Part shown: positions 41,355-51,299 of the stretch, piece by piece
Numbering within the stretch: the first letter of the stretch is position 1
How the letters are laid out: each line of letters begins with the position of its first letter
Assembly (NCBI GenBank): GCA_963794385.1
Contig: CAWCDT010000007.1
Span: forward strand, 211,806 to 275,805
Reading direction: 5' to 3'
DNA: 64,000 nt
Source: Gaiellasilicea sp963794385
GTDB taxonomy: Bacteria > Actinomycetota > Thermoleophilia > Gaiellales > Gaiellaceae
Position numbers and translations under genes: made by a program
The notes under the pieces: generated by a model
What the model was told of the DNA's origin: nothing
What the model saw: only the letters and a program-made list of their open reading frames with translations
Databases searched by the model: none

Positions 41355-43025
41355 GTGAGACGACTCGGGGTCATTGCCGCCGCGACCCTGGCAGGCCTCG
41401 CGGGCGCCGGAGCGGCGGCAGTCGCCGTACGCGACGCCGTCTACTGGGAGCGCCCGCTTCCTGGTGTCGCCGTCCGTGAGGTTGCGCTTGCGAAGCCGAT
41501 CGAGGTGCGCGTCGGCGACGACTTCTACAACGTCGCGCCGCGCCAGGTCCTCCGTATCGACCAGGCAGCCACGGCGCTCGCGGCCCGCGAGCGTGGCCAC
41601 GACTCGTTCCGCACGCGCGTGCGTGCGCTCGCCGATCCCTCGCCGCCGGCGCTGCCGGTCGATCCGGTGCTCGTGCGGACGGGCCCGATCCGCGCGCTCC
41701 TGACGAAGCTCGAAGTGGAGCTGCCCGACCCACGGCGCGCGCAGGTGTCGATTGCGCGCGTGATCCCCTCGAAGCCCGGGGACCGCATCGACGAGCCGGC
41801 CTTCGTGGCCGCGCTCGAGCGGGCCGTGCTCCGCGGCGACCGCACGCTCGTGGCGCCGCTCCGCCACGTCGAGCCGAGGCTGACGACGGCCGCCGCAGAG
41901 GCTGCGCTCGCCGAGGCGCGCGAGCTCGCCTCCCACCCGGTGACGCTCGCCTTCAAGGGCGAGGACATCGGCTCGCTCTCGCCGAGCCGGCTCGCGCGGC
42001 TCGTACGCTTCCACGCCGCCGAGGACGGCTTCGAGGTCTTCTTCGACCGCAAGCGGGTCGCGAAGGCCGTCGAGCCCACGCTCGACCGCTGGCGCACCCA
42101 GGCCGTGAACGCGCGCTTCGTCGTCGAGGGGCAGAGCGTGCGCATCGTGCCGTCCAGGCCGGGCCTCGCGGTCGACGCCGCCTGGGTCGCCGACTCGGTT
42201 CTGGGCGCCGCGACGTCCTCGATCCGACGGGCCAACCTGAAGCTGAAGCAGGTGCGCGCCGACCTGACGACGGCCGAGGCGCAGAAGCTCGGGATCCGCG
42301 AGCAGATCTCCTCCTTCACGACCGACATGGGCACGTCCTCGTCGAACCGGATCCACAACGTCCACCTGATGGCCGACTACGTCGACGGGACGGTCATCAA
42401 GCCCGGCGAGACCTTCTCGTTCAACGACTCGGTCGGGCCGCGCACGGTCGAGCGCGGCTTCCGCGAAGGTCAGATGATCGTCGGCTCGCTGCTGCTTCCG
42501 GCGATCGGCGGCGGCGTGTGCCAGACGGCGACGACGCTCTTCAACAACGCCTTCGAGCTCGGCCTGCCGATCCTCGAGCGGTACAACCACAGCTTCTACA
42601 TCTCGCACTACCCGATGGGCCGCGACGCGACCGTCTCGTGGGGCGGGCCCGACTTCTCCTTCCGAAACGACCTGAGGACCGGGCTCCTGATCAAGACGAG
42701 CTACACCGACTCGACGCTGACCTTCAGCTTCTTCGGCACCGACCCGCAGCGCCGGGTCGTCTCGTCGACGGGGCCGCAGGTGAACTTCCGCCAGCCGGAG
42801 ACGACCTACGCGCTCGACCCGTACGCGCCGCCCGGCTCGGTGCGGACCGTCGCCGGCTCGAACCAGCAGGGCTTCGACGTCACCGTCTTCCGCAAGATCT
42901 ACGAGCGGGGCACGCTGAAGCGGAGCGACTCCTTCACGAGCGGCTACATCGCGGTCGGCCCGACGCGGATCTACGGCCCCGGCAGCTCGATCCCCGGCCC
43001 GTACTTCGTGCTGCCGCGCGTGTAG
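41355..43025 (+). CDS. VanW-family exported protein
   Basis: GTG 41355 starts a 556-residue protein. Its N-terminal membrane anchor (LGVIAAATLAGLAGAGAAAV) is followed by two peptidoglycan-binding-like repeats. The second half is the VanW domain (SFTTDMGTSSSNRIHNVHLM, IKPGETFSFNDSVGPRTVER, GGGVCQTATTLFNNAFELGL, NHSFYISHYPMGRDATVSWG). The family is linked to cell-wall processes and vancomycin-resistance clusters but has no defined reaction. It is divergent from selA, 50 bp apart. Confidence 0.9.
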   Translation: MRRLGVIAAATLAGLAGAGAAAVAVRDAVYWERPLPGVAVREVALAKPIEVRVGDDFYNVAPRQVLRIDQAATALAARERGHDSFRTRVRALADPSPPALPVDPVLVRTGPIRALLTKLEVELPDPRRAQVSIARVIPSKPGDRIDEPAFVAALERAVLRGDRTLVAPLRHVEPRLTTAAAEAALAEARELASHPVTLAFKGEDIGSLSPSRLARLVRFHAAEDGFEVFFDRKRVAKAVEPTLDRWRTQAVNARFVVEGQSVRIVPSRPGLAVDAAWVADSVLGAATSSIRRANLKLKQVRADLTTAEAQKLGIREQISSFTTDMGTSSSNRIHNVHLMADYVDGTVIKPGETFSFNDSVGPRTVERGFREGQMIVGSLLLPAIGGGVCQTATTLFNNAFELGLPILERYNHSFYISHYPMGRDATVSWGGPDFSFRNDLRTGLLIKTSYTDSTLTFSFFGTDPQRRVVSSTGPQVNFRQPETTYALDPYAPPGSVRTVAGSNQQGFDVTVFRKIYERGTLKRSDSFTSGYIAVGPTRIYGPGSSIPGPYFVLPRV

Positions 43026-43028
43026 GTC

Positions 43029-43742
43029 CTACTGCGCGTCGCCCTTGCCGGGCTCGGCGGGCGACGCCGCCTCGTTCCGCTCCTCGTACCCCTCGACGAC
43101 CAGCCGCACCGCCTCGGCGGGGTCGTCCGTGACGTGCAGCATCTCGACGTCCTCGGGCGAGATCATCCCATCCGCAAGCGCCTCCTCGCGCACCCATTCG
43201 AGCAGCTCTGCCCAGAAGTCCGAGCCGACGAGAACGACGGGGAAGTTGAGCACCTTGCCCGTCTGGATCAAGGTCAGCGACTCGAACAGCTCGTCCAGGG
43301 TTCCGAACCCGCCCGGGAAGATGACGAACCCCTCCGCCGCCTTCACGAACATCGTCTTGCGCGCGTAGAAGTGCTTGAAGGTCATCTCGACGTCGCAGTA
43401 GGGATTGAGCCCCTGCTCGTGCGGGAGCGCGATGTTGAAGCCGACCGAGAGCCCGTCGCCCTCCTTGCAGCCGCGGTTCGCGGCCTCCATCACGCCCGGC
43501 CCGCCCCCGGTGACGACCGCGAACCCGGTCTCGGCGAAGCGCCGCCCGGTCTCGCGCGCCAGCCGGTACGGCTCGCTCTCCTCCCCGACCCGGGCCGAGC
43601 CGAAGATCGAGACGGCCGGCCGGTCGATCTCGAGCACCTTCTGGAAGCCGCCGAGGAACTCGCTCGCGATGATCGCGACGTCGTTCTGCAGGTCCTCGTG
43701 CGCCCGCTCGAGGATGCGCCGATCGTCGGTGGCAGCCGCCAC
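43029..43742 (-). CDS. LOG-family (TIGR00730) nucleotide 5'-monophosphate phosphoribohydrolase-like protein
   Basis: GTG 43742 overlaps the upstream stop as TAGTG and gives 237 residues. The Rossmann-like core has VSIFGSARVGEESEPYRLA, VTGGGPGVMEAANRGCKEG and the family motif VIFPGGFGTLDELFESLTL. These proteins split nucleoside monophosphates such as cytokinin ribotides into base and ribose phosphate. They were once misannotated as lysine decarboxylases. It is coupled to the site-2 protease gene and ends 4 bp from the convergent VanW gene. Confidence 0.92.
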   Translation of the reverse strand: MAAATDDRRILERAHEDLQNDVAIIASEFLGGFQKVLEIDRPAVSIFGSARVGEESEPYRLARETGRRFAETGFAVVTGGGPGVMEAANRGCKEGDGLSVGFNIALPHEQGLNPYCDVEMTFKHFYARKTMFVKAAEGFVIFPGGFGTLDELFESLTLIQTGKVLNFPVVLVGSDFWAELLEWVREEALADGMISPEDVEMLHVTDDPAEAVRLVVEGYEERNEAASPAEPGKGDAQ

Positions 43743-44617
43743 TAGATGTCGCGCTCGACGAAGGTCGCGCTCATCCCGAGCGTCAGGAGCGCCGCGAGCA
43801 CGATGTACGAGATCCCCGTCACCCAGCGCTGGGTCGGCGTGACGCGGTAGTAGGCCTCGGCCTGCGGGGCGTGCCGGTGCTGCCAGCGGCGCCAGGACTC
43901 GAGCCCGCCGAGCACGAGGATCAGGATCAGGATCGGGTTCGGCGCCGCGATCGTGAGCACGAGCAGCAAGACCAGTCCGACGACCCAGAGCGCCGGGTGG
44001 ATGGCCGCGACGATCCGGCCGCCGTCGAGCGGCGAGATCGGGGCGAGATTGAACAGGTTGAGGAAGAAGCCCGTGAAGGCGATCGCGATGAGCAGGTCGG
44101 ACCCGGCCGCCTCGCCGAGCCACCAGACCGCCGCTGCCCCGAGCCCTCCGATGATCGGCCCCGCGATCGCGACCTTGGCCTCGTTCCACGCATTTTCCGG
44201 CAGCTCCTTCAGCACGATCAGCGCACCGAGGAAGGGGATGAACATCGGCGCCGAGACGGGCAGTCCCTGCCGCTTCGCCTCGATCACGTGCCCGAGCTCG
44301 TGGATGAGCAGGAGCAGGGTGAAGCCGACCGCGAACTTCCAGCCCCACAGGAGCGCGTATGCCCCGATCGAGACGAGCATCGACCCCGCGACCGTGAAGA
44401 GCTTGAACTTGAAGATCGCGACGAAGATGAACTTGAGCTTCCAGATCGCGAAGATGACGGCGGCAAGCGGCGCCCAGAGCTTGCGCAGGACGTCGCCGAA
44501 AGTGAGCGGCTTCTTGACCGGCGAGTACTGGTACTCGGGGTCGGCCTCGCGCGGCTGGTGCTCGAGTTCGCGCGGCTCCGTATCGAGCTCGCGGGGCGAG
44601 TAGGGGTCGTAGGTCAC
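43742..44617 (-). CDS. site-2 protease family (M50) membrane metalloprotease
   Basis: The 291-residue polytopic protein has an acidic, Pro-rich cytoplasmic N-terminus (residues 1-35). Membrane helices with the zinc motif LLLLIHELGHVIEAKR follow, then the third ligand in LFNLAPISPLDGGRIVAAIH. A short tail after the last helix ends it. Proteins of this group cleave transmembrane substrates, often anti-sigma factors. It lacks a PDZ domain, so it resembles the minimal Rip3/SpoIVFB-like subgroup without CBS domains. Confidence 0.92.
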   Translation of the reverse strand: MTYDPYSPRELDTEPRELEHQPREADPEYQYSPVKKPLTFGDVLRKLWAPLAAVIFAIWKLKFIFVAIFKFKLFTVAGSMLVSIGAYALLWGWKFAVGFTLLLLIHELGHVIEAKRQGLPVSAPMFIPFLGALIVLKELPENAWNEAKVAIAGPIIGGLGAAAVWWLGEAAGSDLLIAIAFTGFFLNLFNLAPISPLDGGRIVAAIHPALWVVGLVLLLVLTIAAPNPILILILVLGGLESWRRWQHRHAPQAEAYYRVTPTQRWVTGISYIVLAALLTLGMSATFVERDI

Positions 44618-44630
44618 GCGATCAGGGTAC

Positions 44631-45269
44631 TCATGACCCCTGGCCGATCCACTCTTCGCCGCCCTCGTAGACCTCTTTCTTCCAGAGCGGCACGGATTGC
44701 TTCAGGGTGTCGATCGCCTCCTGACACGCAGTGAGCGCGGCGGCCCGGTGCGGCGACGAGATCGCGATCACGACGCTCGGCTCGCCGATCTCGACCCGGC
44801 CGACCCGGTGGTGGATCGCGACGGCGGCGAGCGGGTGGCGGCCGGAAAGCTCTCGGGCGAGGTCGGCCATCGTCTCCTCCGCCATGCCCTCGTAGGCCTC
44901 GTACTCGAGGTAGAGGACGTCGCGGTCGCGCGAGCGGTTGCGCACCGTGCCGAGGAAGGTCGCGATCGCCCCGGCCTCGTCGCGGGCCACCTCGCGCACG
45001 GCGGCGTCGAGCGAGAGCGGCTCGGCGGTCAGCTTGAAGTCGCCGCCCGAGACGGGCGGGATCAGCGCCACCTCGTCCCCCGCCGCGAGGGTCGCGTCCG
45101 CGTCGGCGTAGCGCTTGTTCACGGCGTAGAGGAGGCCGGACGGCTCGGCGCCGAGCCCGAGCGCGGGCCAGACGTCGCCGACACGTGCGCCGTCGGCGAG
45201 CTCGACCTCGCGCGCGCCCGTGCCGGCCTGCTCACGCAGCCCGGCGAAGAATCTGATCCTGACCTGCAC
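44631..45269 (-). CDS. MoaD-MoaE fusion (molybdopterin synthase)
   Basis: GTG 45269 gives 212 residues. A TTG 21 bases upstream is a weaker option. Residues 1-76 are a ubiquitin-fold MoaD (VQVRIRFFAGLREQAGTG, then EVALIPPVSGG with Gly75-Gly76). The rest is MoaE (AIATFLGTVRNRSRDRDVLY, LEYEAYEGMAEETM, IHHRVGRVEIGE, VPLWKKEVYEGGEEWIG with catalytic Lys). Free MoaD needs a C-terminal Gly-Gly to carry the thiocarboxylate, so cleavage after Gly76, as described for mycobacterial MoaX, is expected. The product is molybdopterin. Confidence 0.93.
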   Translation of the reverse strand: MQVRIRFFAGLREQAGTGAREVELADGARVGDVWPALGLGAEPSGLLYAVNKRYADADATLAAGDEVALIPPVSGGDFKLTAEPLSLDAAVREVARDEAGAIATFLGTVRNRSRDRDVLYLEYEAYEGMAEETMADLARELSGRHPLAAVAIHHRVGRVEIGEPSVVIAISSPHRAAALTACQEAIDTLKQSVPLWKKEVYEGGEEWIGQGS

Positions 45270-45333
45270 GGTCGGAGCGTAGCCGTGCAAGGCGACCTTG
45301 CCTCACCCGGGAGTGCCGTGTTACGTATGCCGC

Positions 45334-45993
45334 GTGGCCGTCACCGCGCCGCCTCGGACGTCGCTGAACGACCGGGTCTACGAGACCCTGAAGCTCCAGC
45401 TCGTGCGCCGGGAGCTCGGGCCCGGCGAGAAGGTGAGCCTGCACGAGCTCGCCGCCTCGCTCGGCGTCTCGCGCAGCCCGGTGCACCACGCCCTGACCCG
45501 GCTCGTCGCCGAGGGCCTGCTGAGTGTGAAGTCGCGGCGCGGCTACTACGTCACGCCGCTGACCGAGTCGACGATCGCGGAGGGCTACGACGTCCGGCTC
45601 GCGCTCGAGCTCCTGGGGGCCGAGACGGCAGTCGGCCGGGTCGGTCGCGACGAGCTGCGCCGGTTCCGCGAGCTGCATAGCGAGACGGCGGCGGCGGTCT
45701 CGCACACCGAGTGGGACGCGGCGAACGCCGCTTTCCACGAGTTCCAGGTCGACCTTGCCGGCAACTCCCTGCTCTCGCGCTTCTACCGCGACCTGTCGGT
45801 GAACCTGATGATGCAGGTGATCCGCGGCGGCAAGCTCGAGGGCGGCTCGTACCTGCCGACCGAGCACGGCGCGATCGTCGACGCGTACGAGGCCGGCGAA
45901 CTCGAGGCCGCCCGCGCCGCGATCCGCGCGCACATCGCCACCGGCCGCCGGATCGCACTGGAGGCGATCGAGGGCAACGGCGGCGTCCTGTAG
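45334..45993 (+). CDS. GntR-family regulator, FCD (FadR-C) type
   Basis: GTG 45334 is preferred over the TTG at 45298, giving 219 residues. The winged helix is LNDRVYETLKLQLVRRELGP, SLHELAASLGVSRSPVHHAL and KSRRGYYVTPLTESTI. The FCD ligand domain follows with its metal-ligand layout (AAFHEFQVDLAGNSLL, and a His near TEHGAIVDAYEAGELEAARA). It lies 26 bp upstream of the methylmalonyl-CoA mutase gene and may regulate it. Confidence 0.92.
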   Translation: MAVTAPPRTSLNDRVYETLKLQLVRRELGPGEKVSLHELAASLGVSRSPVHHALTRLVAEGLLSVKSRRGYYVTPLTESTIAEGYDVRLALELLGAETAVGRVGRDELRRFRELHSETAAAVSHTEWDAANAAFHEFQVDLAGNSLLSRFYRDLSVNLMMQVIRGGKLEGGSYLPTEHGAIVDAYEAGELEAARAAIRAHIATGRRIALEAIEGNGGVL

Positions 45994-46019
45994 TAGGGGC
46001 TGCGCGTAGCATCCGGGTC

Positions 46020-47575
<1,556 letters not shown>

Positions 47576-47579
<4 letters not shown>

Positions 47580-47956
47580 GCGCGGTCGAGCTCGTCCGGC
47601 GTCTGTACGGGGCCTACCAGGCCCGCGACTGGGAGACGGCGGCAACGTTCCTTCACGCCGAAGCGACCGTCGCGATGCCCGCGACGAGCGAGCGCCTCGA
47701 CGGCCGCGAGGGCGTGATCGGCTTCCAGCGCGCGTACCCGGAGCCGTGGGGCGACCTCGCGGTCCTGCGCGTGGTCGGGGGCGACGAAGTCGCGGCCGCC
47801 GAGATCGAGGTGGTTGCTGCGGACGACACCTTCCGGATGGCCGCCTTCTGGCGCGCGGAAGACGGGCTGCTGCGCGAGGGCGTCGAGTACTGGATCACGG
47901 TCGGCGGCGAGGAGCCGCCGCCGGACGGCACGAGCTACGCCGACGCGCCCGAGTAG
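47576..47956 (+). CDS. SnoaL/NTF2-like protein
   Basis: The 126-residue protein has the cone-shaped NTF2-fold pattern VELVRRLYGAYQARDWETAA, FLHAEATVAMPATSERLDGR and GFQRAYPEPWGDLAVLRV, ending EYWITVGGEEPPPDG. Such proteins bind or isomerise small hydrophobic molecules. It is coupled to the mutase gene. Its last residues (SYADAPE) are encoded by a 30-bp sequence that recurs at 49684-49713, so the C-terminus may have been altered by a rearrangement. Confidence 0.78.
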
Positions 47957-47964
47957 CGACGCAG
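47935..47964. repeat. 30-bp direct repeat, copy 1
   Basis: CTACGCCGACGCGCCCGAGT and the next ten bases match copy 2 at 49684-49713 in 29 of 30 positions. Copy 1 forms the 3' end of the SnoaL-like gene. Read on the minus strand it encodes LRRYSGASA, the C-terminus of the ABC permease that carries copy 2. Confidence 0.8.
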
Positions 47965-48046
47965 GCCGGTGCGCACGACGCGTAGGCGAAGGCCGTGCGC
48001 ACTGCGCACGACGCGGGGCGCCGGGTCGAGCGATGAGCGCCCGTGC

Positions 48047-49581
48047 TCAGTCGTCGTCGCTCCTCGTTGTCGTCGGGACCACGCATGAGCAGGAACTGGC
48101 CGTCCTCGACCGTGTTCGGCTTCGGCGCCGTGGTCGGCGAGTGCGCCTGCACGTCGAAGAGCCACGTGTCCTTCCCGAACAGGTCGGACGTGTCGATGAT
48201 GCCGCTCGTCTCCCAGACGCCGGGGCCGACCGGAATCCGGTCGCGGCCCGGCTGGTTCAGCTCGGCGATGCGGAGCCGCGAGTCGACGTCGACGCCGTCC
48301 TCGTCCACGTCGAAGCGCCAGATCGAGCCGTCGCGCTGCTTCGCCGCCATGACGGCGCGGCTCGTCGTCGTGCCGTCCTCGTTGATCATCAGGTAGTCGC
48401 GGCTGACGTCGATGTTGTCCGGGCTGATCGCGATGTCGCCGCCGGCGGCGATCACCTGGTCGGCGTTGTACTCGACGGTGAGGCTGGCCGGTCCGATCGA
48501 GGCCGTGCCGGACACGTCGAGCGAGTAGAGCCGACCGAGCCCGTTGCCGGTTCCCTCGCCCGTGGTGACGAAGAAGTACTGGTCGCGGTTCCTCAGGTTC
48601 CAGGCACCGTCCTCGGGCCGCGCGAAGATCATCGCGTTCACCGCGTCGCTCGCGGCCTCGAGCTGGACGTCGCTCAGGTTCGTCACGTTGCCGAGCGACA
48701 CCCACTCGCCCTCGATCGTCCCGTTGTGGAACGTCGACTCGCTGTTGCGGGCCGGGTCCTTCGAGCGGAAGACGTAGAGGATGCCGCCGACGAGGCCGTT
48801 CCGCTCGAGCACCGTGGCGCCGTTGCTCCGGTCCTTCACGCCGACGTACATGTAGAGCTGGCTGTTCACCTGCGTGGGATCCTGGCTCGCGGGGCCGTCT
48901 TCCATGCTCATGATCACCGTGTACTTGCCGGTGCCGCGCTGGACGAGCGCGTTCTCCCAGGCGAAGTGGCCGAGCGCGGGCACCCCGTGCGCCTCGTTGT
49001 CGAAGATCGCGACGGTGACGCCGCCCTTGCCGTCGAAGCGTCGCCGGCGCCGCCGGACTCCTCGTTCGCGAGGTAGATCGAGCCGGTCGAAGCCCTCCTC
49101 CCGGCCCGCGAGCGACGCCGGAGCAGAAGCGGCTGAAGCTCGGGGTCGTGTTCGCCACCGTGGGCGCCGGGCCGACGAGCGTGTCCTCGAGGTAGACCGT
49201 GTCGTACGCCCGCTCGCCCGACAGGACCTTGCCGTTCCGGTCGAGCACCAGCTTCGAGACGATCGGGCCGCGGTTGAGCGGCTCGCCGATCACCGGCTCA
49301 GAGAGCGTGTTGTGCACGAGCTCGTGGTTCATGTAGACGATCCGCTTGTTCCCGGCCTTGTGCGCGCCGAGGCCGTCCGGGATCCCGATCATCTGGAACT
49401 GCTTGGACGAGTCGCTCGTCTCGGGAACCGTGTCCCCGACCGAGAGCAGGCGCTGCGTTTGGTAGTCGCCGTCGATCCCGACGGCGTACGGCCTGATGGG
49501 CGCGATCGCGGCGACGGCGGCGCCGGCGGCGACGAGCACTGTGACGGCGGCCGCAACGGCCGTCCTCTTCCTCTTGAGCAT
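48047..49581 (-). CDS. secreted PhoX/DUF839-like protein, frameshifted
   Basis: ATG 49581, behind GGGGAGGGAC, begins a signal peptide (MLKRKRTAVAAAVTVLVAAG). IGIPDGLGAHKAGNKRIVYM, NHELVHNTLSEP and SRFCSGVA follow. Between about 49130 and 49020 several frameshifts occur, passing through IYLANEESGGAG. A long intact stretch comes next: VPALGHFAWENALVQRGTGK, VGGILYVFRSKDPARNSE, YSLDVSGTASIGPASLTVEY and DTWLFDVQAHSPTTAPKP. The native stop may be TGA at 48047. The organisation resembles PhoX-type secreted beta-propeller phosphatases, but catalytic calcium/iron ligands were not verified. It lies between two copies of a 30-bp direct repeat. Confidence 0.7.
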
Positions 49582-49683
49582 GTCCCTCCCCTTCGGACTG
49601 GTTTGCCTGCGGCGGCATCCTCCCGCCGCCGGGCACGGCGCATGGTCTTCCGGGTGGTGAACGGCCGTGTCTCGGTCCAGTGA

Positions 49684-49713
49684 CTACGCCGACGCGCCCG
49701 AGTAGCGGCGCAG
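49684..49713. repeat. 30-bp direct repeat, copy 2
   Basis: This copy lies in the 3' end of the ABC permease gene, where it encodes the natural-looking C-terminus LRRYSGASA. The sister permease ends similarly in VRRYSAVGN. It is therefore likely to be the original copy and 47935-47964 the derived one. Confidence 0.8.
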
Positions 49714-50469
49714 CCCGAAGCCCCACCACCAGCGCGTGAAGGCGAAGAGGGCGGCCGTGAAGACGATCGCGATTGCGACGGTCGACCAATCGAGCCGTGA
49801 CGTGACCGCCTCGGCCGGGACGGTGATCGCGAACGCGATCGGCACCAGGAATGTGACGCCGAAGCGCAGCCAGCCCGGGTAGATCGAGACCGGCCAGCGG
49901 CCCGTCTGATACACGCCGTCGAAGAGCTCCATGATCTGCCACACGTCCACGATCCAGAACGCGAGCGTCGCGATCACGAGCCAGAAGCAGTAGATCGTGA
50001 CGGCGCCGAGCGCGAGCAGCCCGAGGAAGAGCAGTGCGTCGCCCGCGCCGACGCCGTGCTCCAGCCCGGAGATGCCGTAGGCGAGCACCGCGCCGCCGGA
50101 GATGACGTCGACGGCCCGCCAGATCCGCACGTCACGCACGCTGACGAGCACCTGCGAGTCCTCCGGCTTCGTCAGCGCGAAGTCGAGCTTGCCGTCACGC
50201 ACCTCCTCCATCAGCCGCTGCATGTTCGGCTGGATCGAGGTGCGGATCACGCCGCCGAGCAGGATCTGGATCCCCATCACGACGAGGAGCTCCGACTCGC
50301 TCCAGCCGTTCAGGTCCTCGGTGTGCGAGTAGACGAGCGCGAGCACGACGATCGCCGTCCCGACCGAGACGGCCGACTGCAGGAGCTGGATGAAGAAGTT
50401 CGCGCGGTACTGGAGCTCGTTCAGCGAGCCGAGCCGGAAGAAGAGCCAGCCGAGCTGGAAGGGTCTCAA
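49684..50469 (-). CDS. ABC-2 type transporter permease
   Basis: TTG 50469 overlaps the stop of the preceding permease (TTGA) and gives 261 residues with six predicted membrane helices (VSVGTAIVVLALVYS, GAVLAYGISGLEHGVGAGDA, LLFLGLLALGAVTIYCFWLV, VTFLVPIAFAITVPAEAV). The cytoplasmic loop TSIQPNMQRLMEEVRDGKLD is typical of ABC-2 permeases of the YadH/DUF990 type. It is the third gene of an ATPase-permease-permease operon. The last ten residues lie in the 30-bp direct repeat. Confidence 0.9.
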   Translation of the reverse strand: MRPFQLGWLFFRLGSLNELQYRANFFIQLLQSAVSVGTAIVVLALVYSHTEDLNGWSESELLVVMGIQILLGGVIRTSIQPNMQRLMEEVRDGKLDFALTKPEDSQVLVSVRDVRIWRAVDVISGGAVLAYGISGLEHGVGAGDALLFLGLLALGAVTIYCFWLVIATLAFWIVDVWQIMELFDGVYQTGRWPVSIYPGWLRFGVTFLVPIAFAITVPAEAVTSRLDWSTVAIAIVFTAALFAFTRWWWGFGLRRYSGASA

Positions 50470-51299
50470 TTGCCCACCGCCGAGTAGCGGCGCACGGCGA
50501 AGCGCCAGACGACGAGCGTCAGCCCGGTCAGGACGACGATCCAGAGCACCTGCATCGCCAGGCCGCCCAGCAGCTCCTCGCGCGAGAGGTCGCCGACGAG
50601 CGCCTCGATCGGGAAGTAGAACGACCACTTGAAGGGCAGCACGTTCGCGAGGTCCTCCGCCCAGTCCGGCATCAGCGGCAACGGCACGAGCCGTCCTGAC
50701 AGCAGCAGCTCGACCGCGATCGCAAGCTCGAAGAGAGCGCTCACACGCGTCGTCCAGAAGGTCACCATGCCGAGGGTGGACATGAACATCGTCCGGATCA
50801 GGTACGCCCCCCAAATCGCGAGCGAGAAGACGCCGACCTCCAGCAGCGTCGGGTCGATCACCGGATCGAACGCGACCCACAAGGCCGCCGCGATCGGCAG
50901 CCAGAACACGATCGTGACGACCTTCCAGCCGGCGAACCCGGCGATGTCGTCGTGGAGCGGATGCAGCGGCCGCAGCAGGGCTGCCGACAGCTCGCCCTCC
51001 CGGATCCGCCACTCCCACCCGTACGGCGTGAAGACGATGTTCATGTTCCGGACGAGCGTCCAGACGATGTAGTACGCCGCGAACTCTCCGGTCGTGATTC
51101 CCTGCACGGCGCCGCCCTGCTGCTCGGCGATCGTCGTCCAGACGACGAGGTAGACGATCGGCTCGGCGAGCATCCCGATCATCCACATGTACGAGGCGAC
51201 GCGGTACTGGAAGTTCACCTGGATCTGCGTGCGGGCCCGCGTCAGGTAGTAGTCGACGTACGAGCGGATGCGCCCCGCATCCGCCTCGACGACGCTCAT
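50466..51299 (-). CDS. ABC-2 type transporter permease
   Basis: The 277-residue protein has six predicted helices. After a soluble N-terminus come YRVASYMWMIGMLAEPIVYL, AAYYIVWTLVRNMNIVF, IVFWLPIAAALWVAF, AIWGAYLIRTMFMSTLGM and VLWIVVLTGLTLVVWRFAV. The loop GWEWRIREGELSAALLRPLH matches the DUF990/ABC-2 signature preceding a coupling helix. Its ATG overlaps the ATPase stop. It probably forms a heterodimer with the next permease. The exported substrate is unknown. Confidence 0.9.
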   Translation of the reverse strand: MSVVEADAGRIRSYVDYYLTRARTQIQVNFQYRVASYMWMIGMLAEPIVYLVVWTTIAEQQGGAVQGITTGEFAAYYIVWTLVRNMNIVFTPYGWEWRIREGELSAALLRPLHPLHDDIAGFAGWKVVTIVFWLPIAAALWVAFDPVIDPTLLEVGVFSLAIWGAYLIRTMFMSTLGMVTFWTTRVSALFELAIAVELLLSGRLVPLPLMPDWAEDLANVLPFKWSFYFPIEALVGDLSREELLGGLAMQVLWIVVLTGLTLVVWRFAVRRYSAVGN

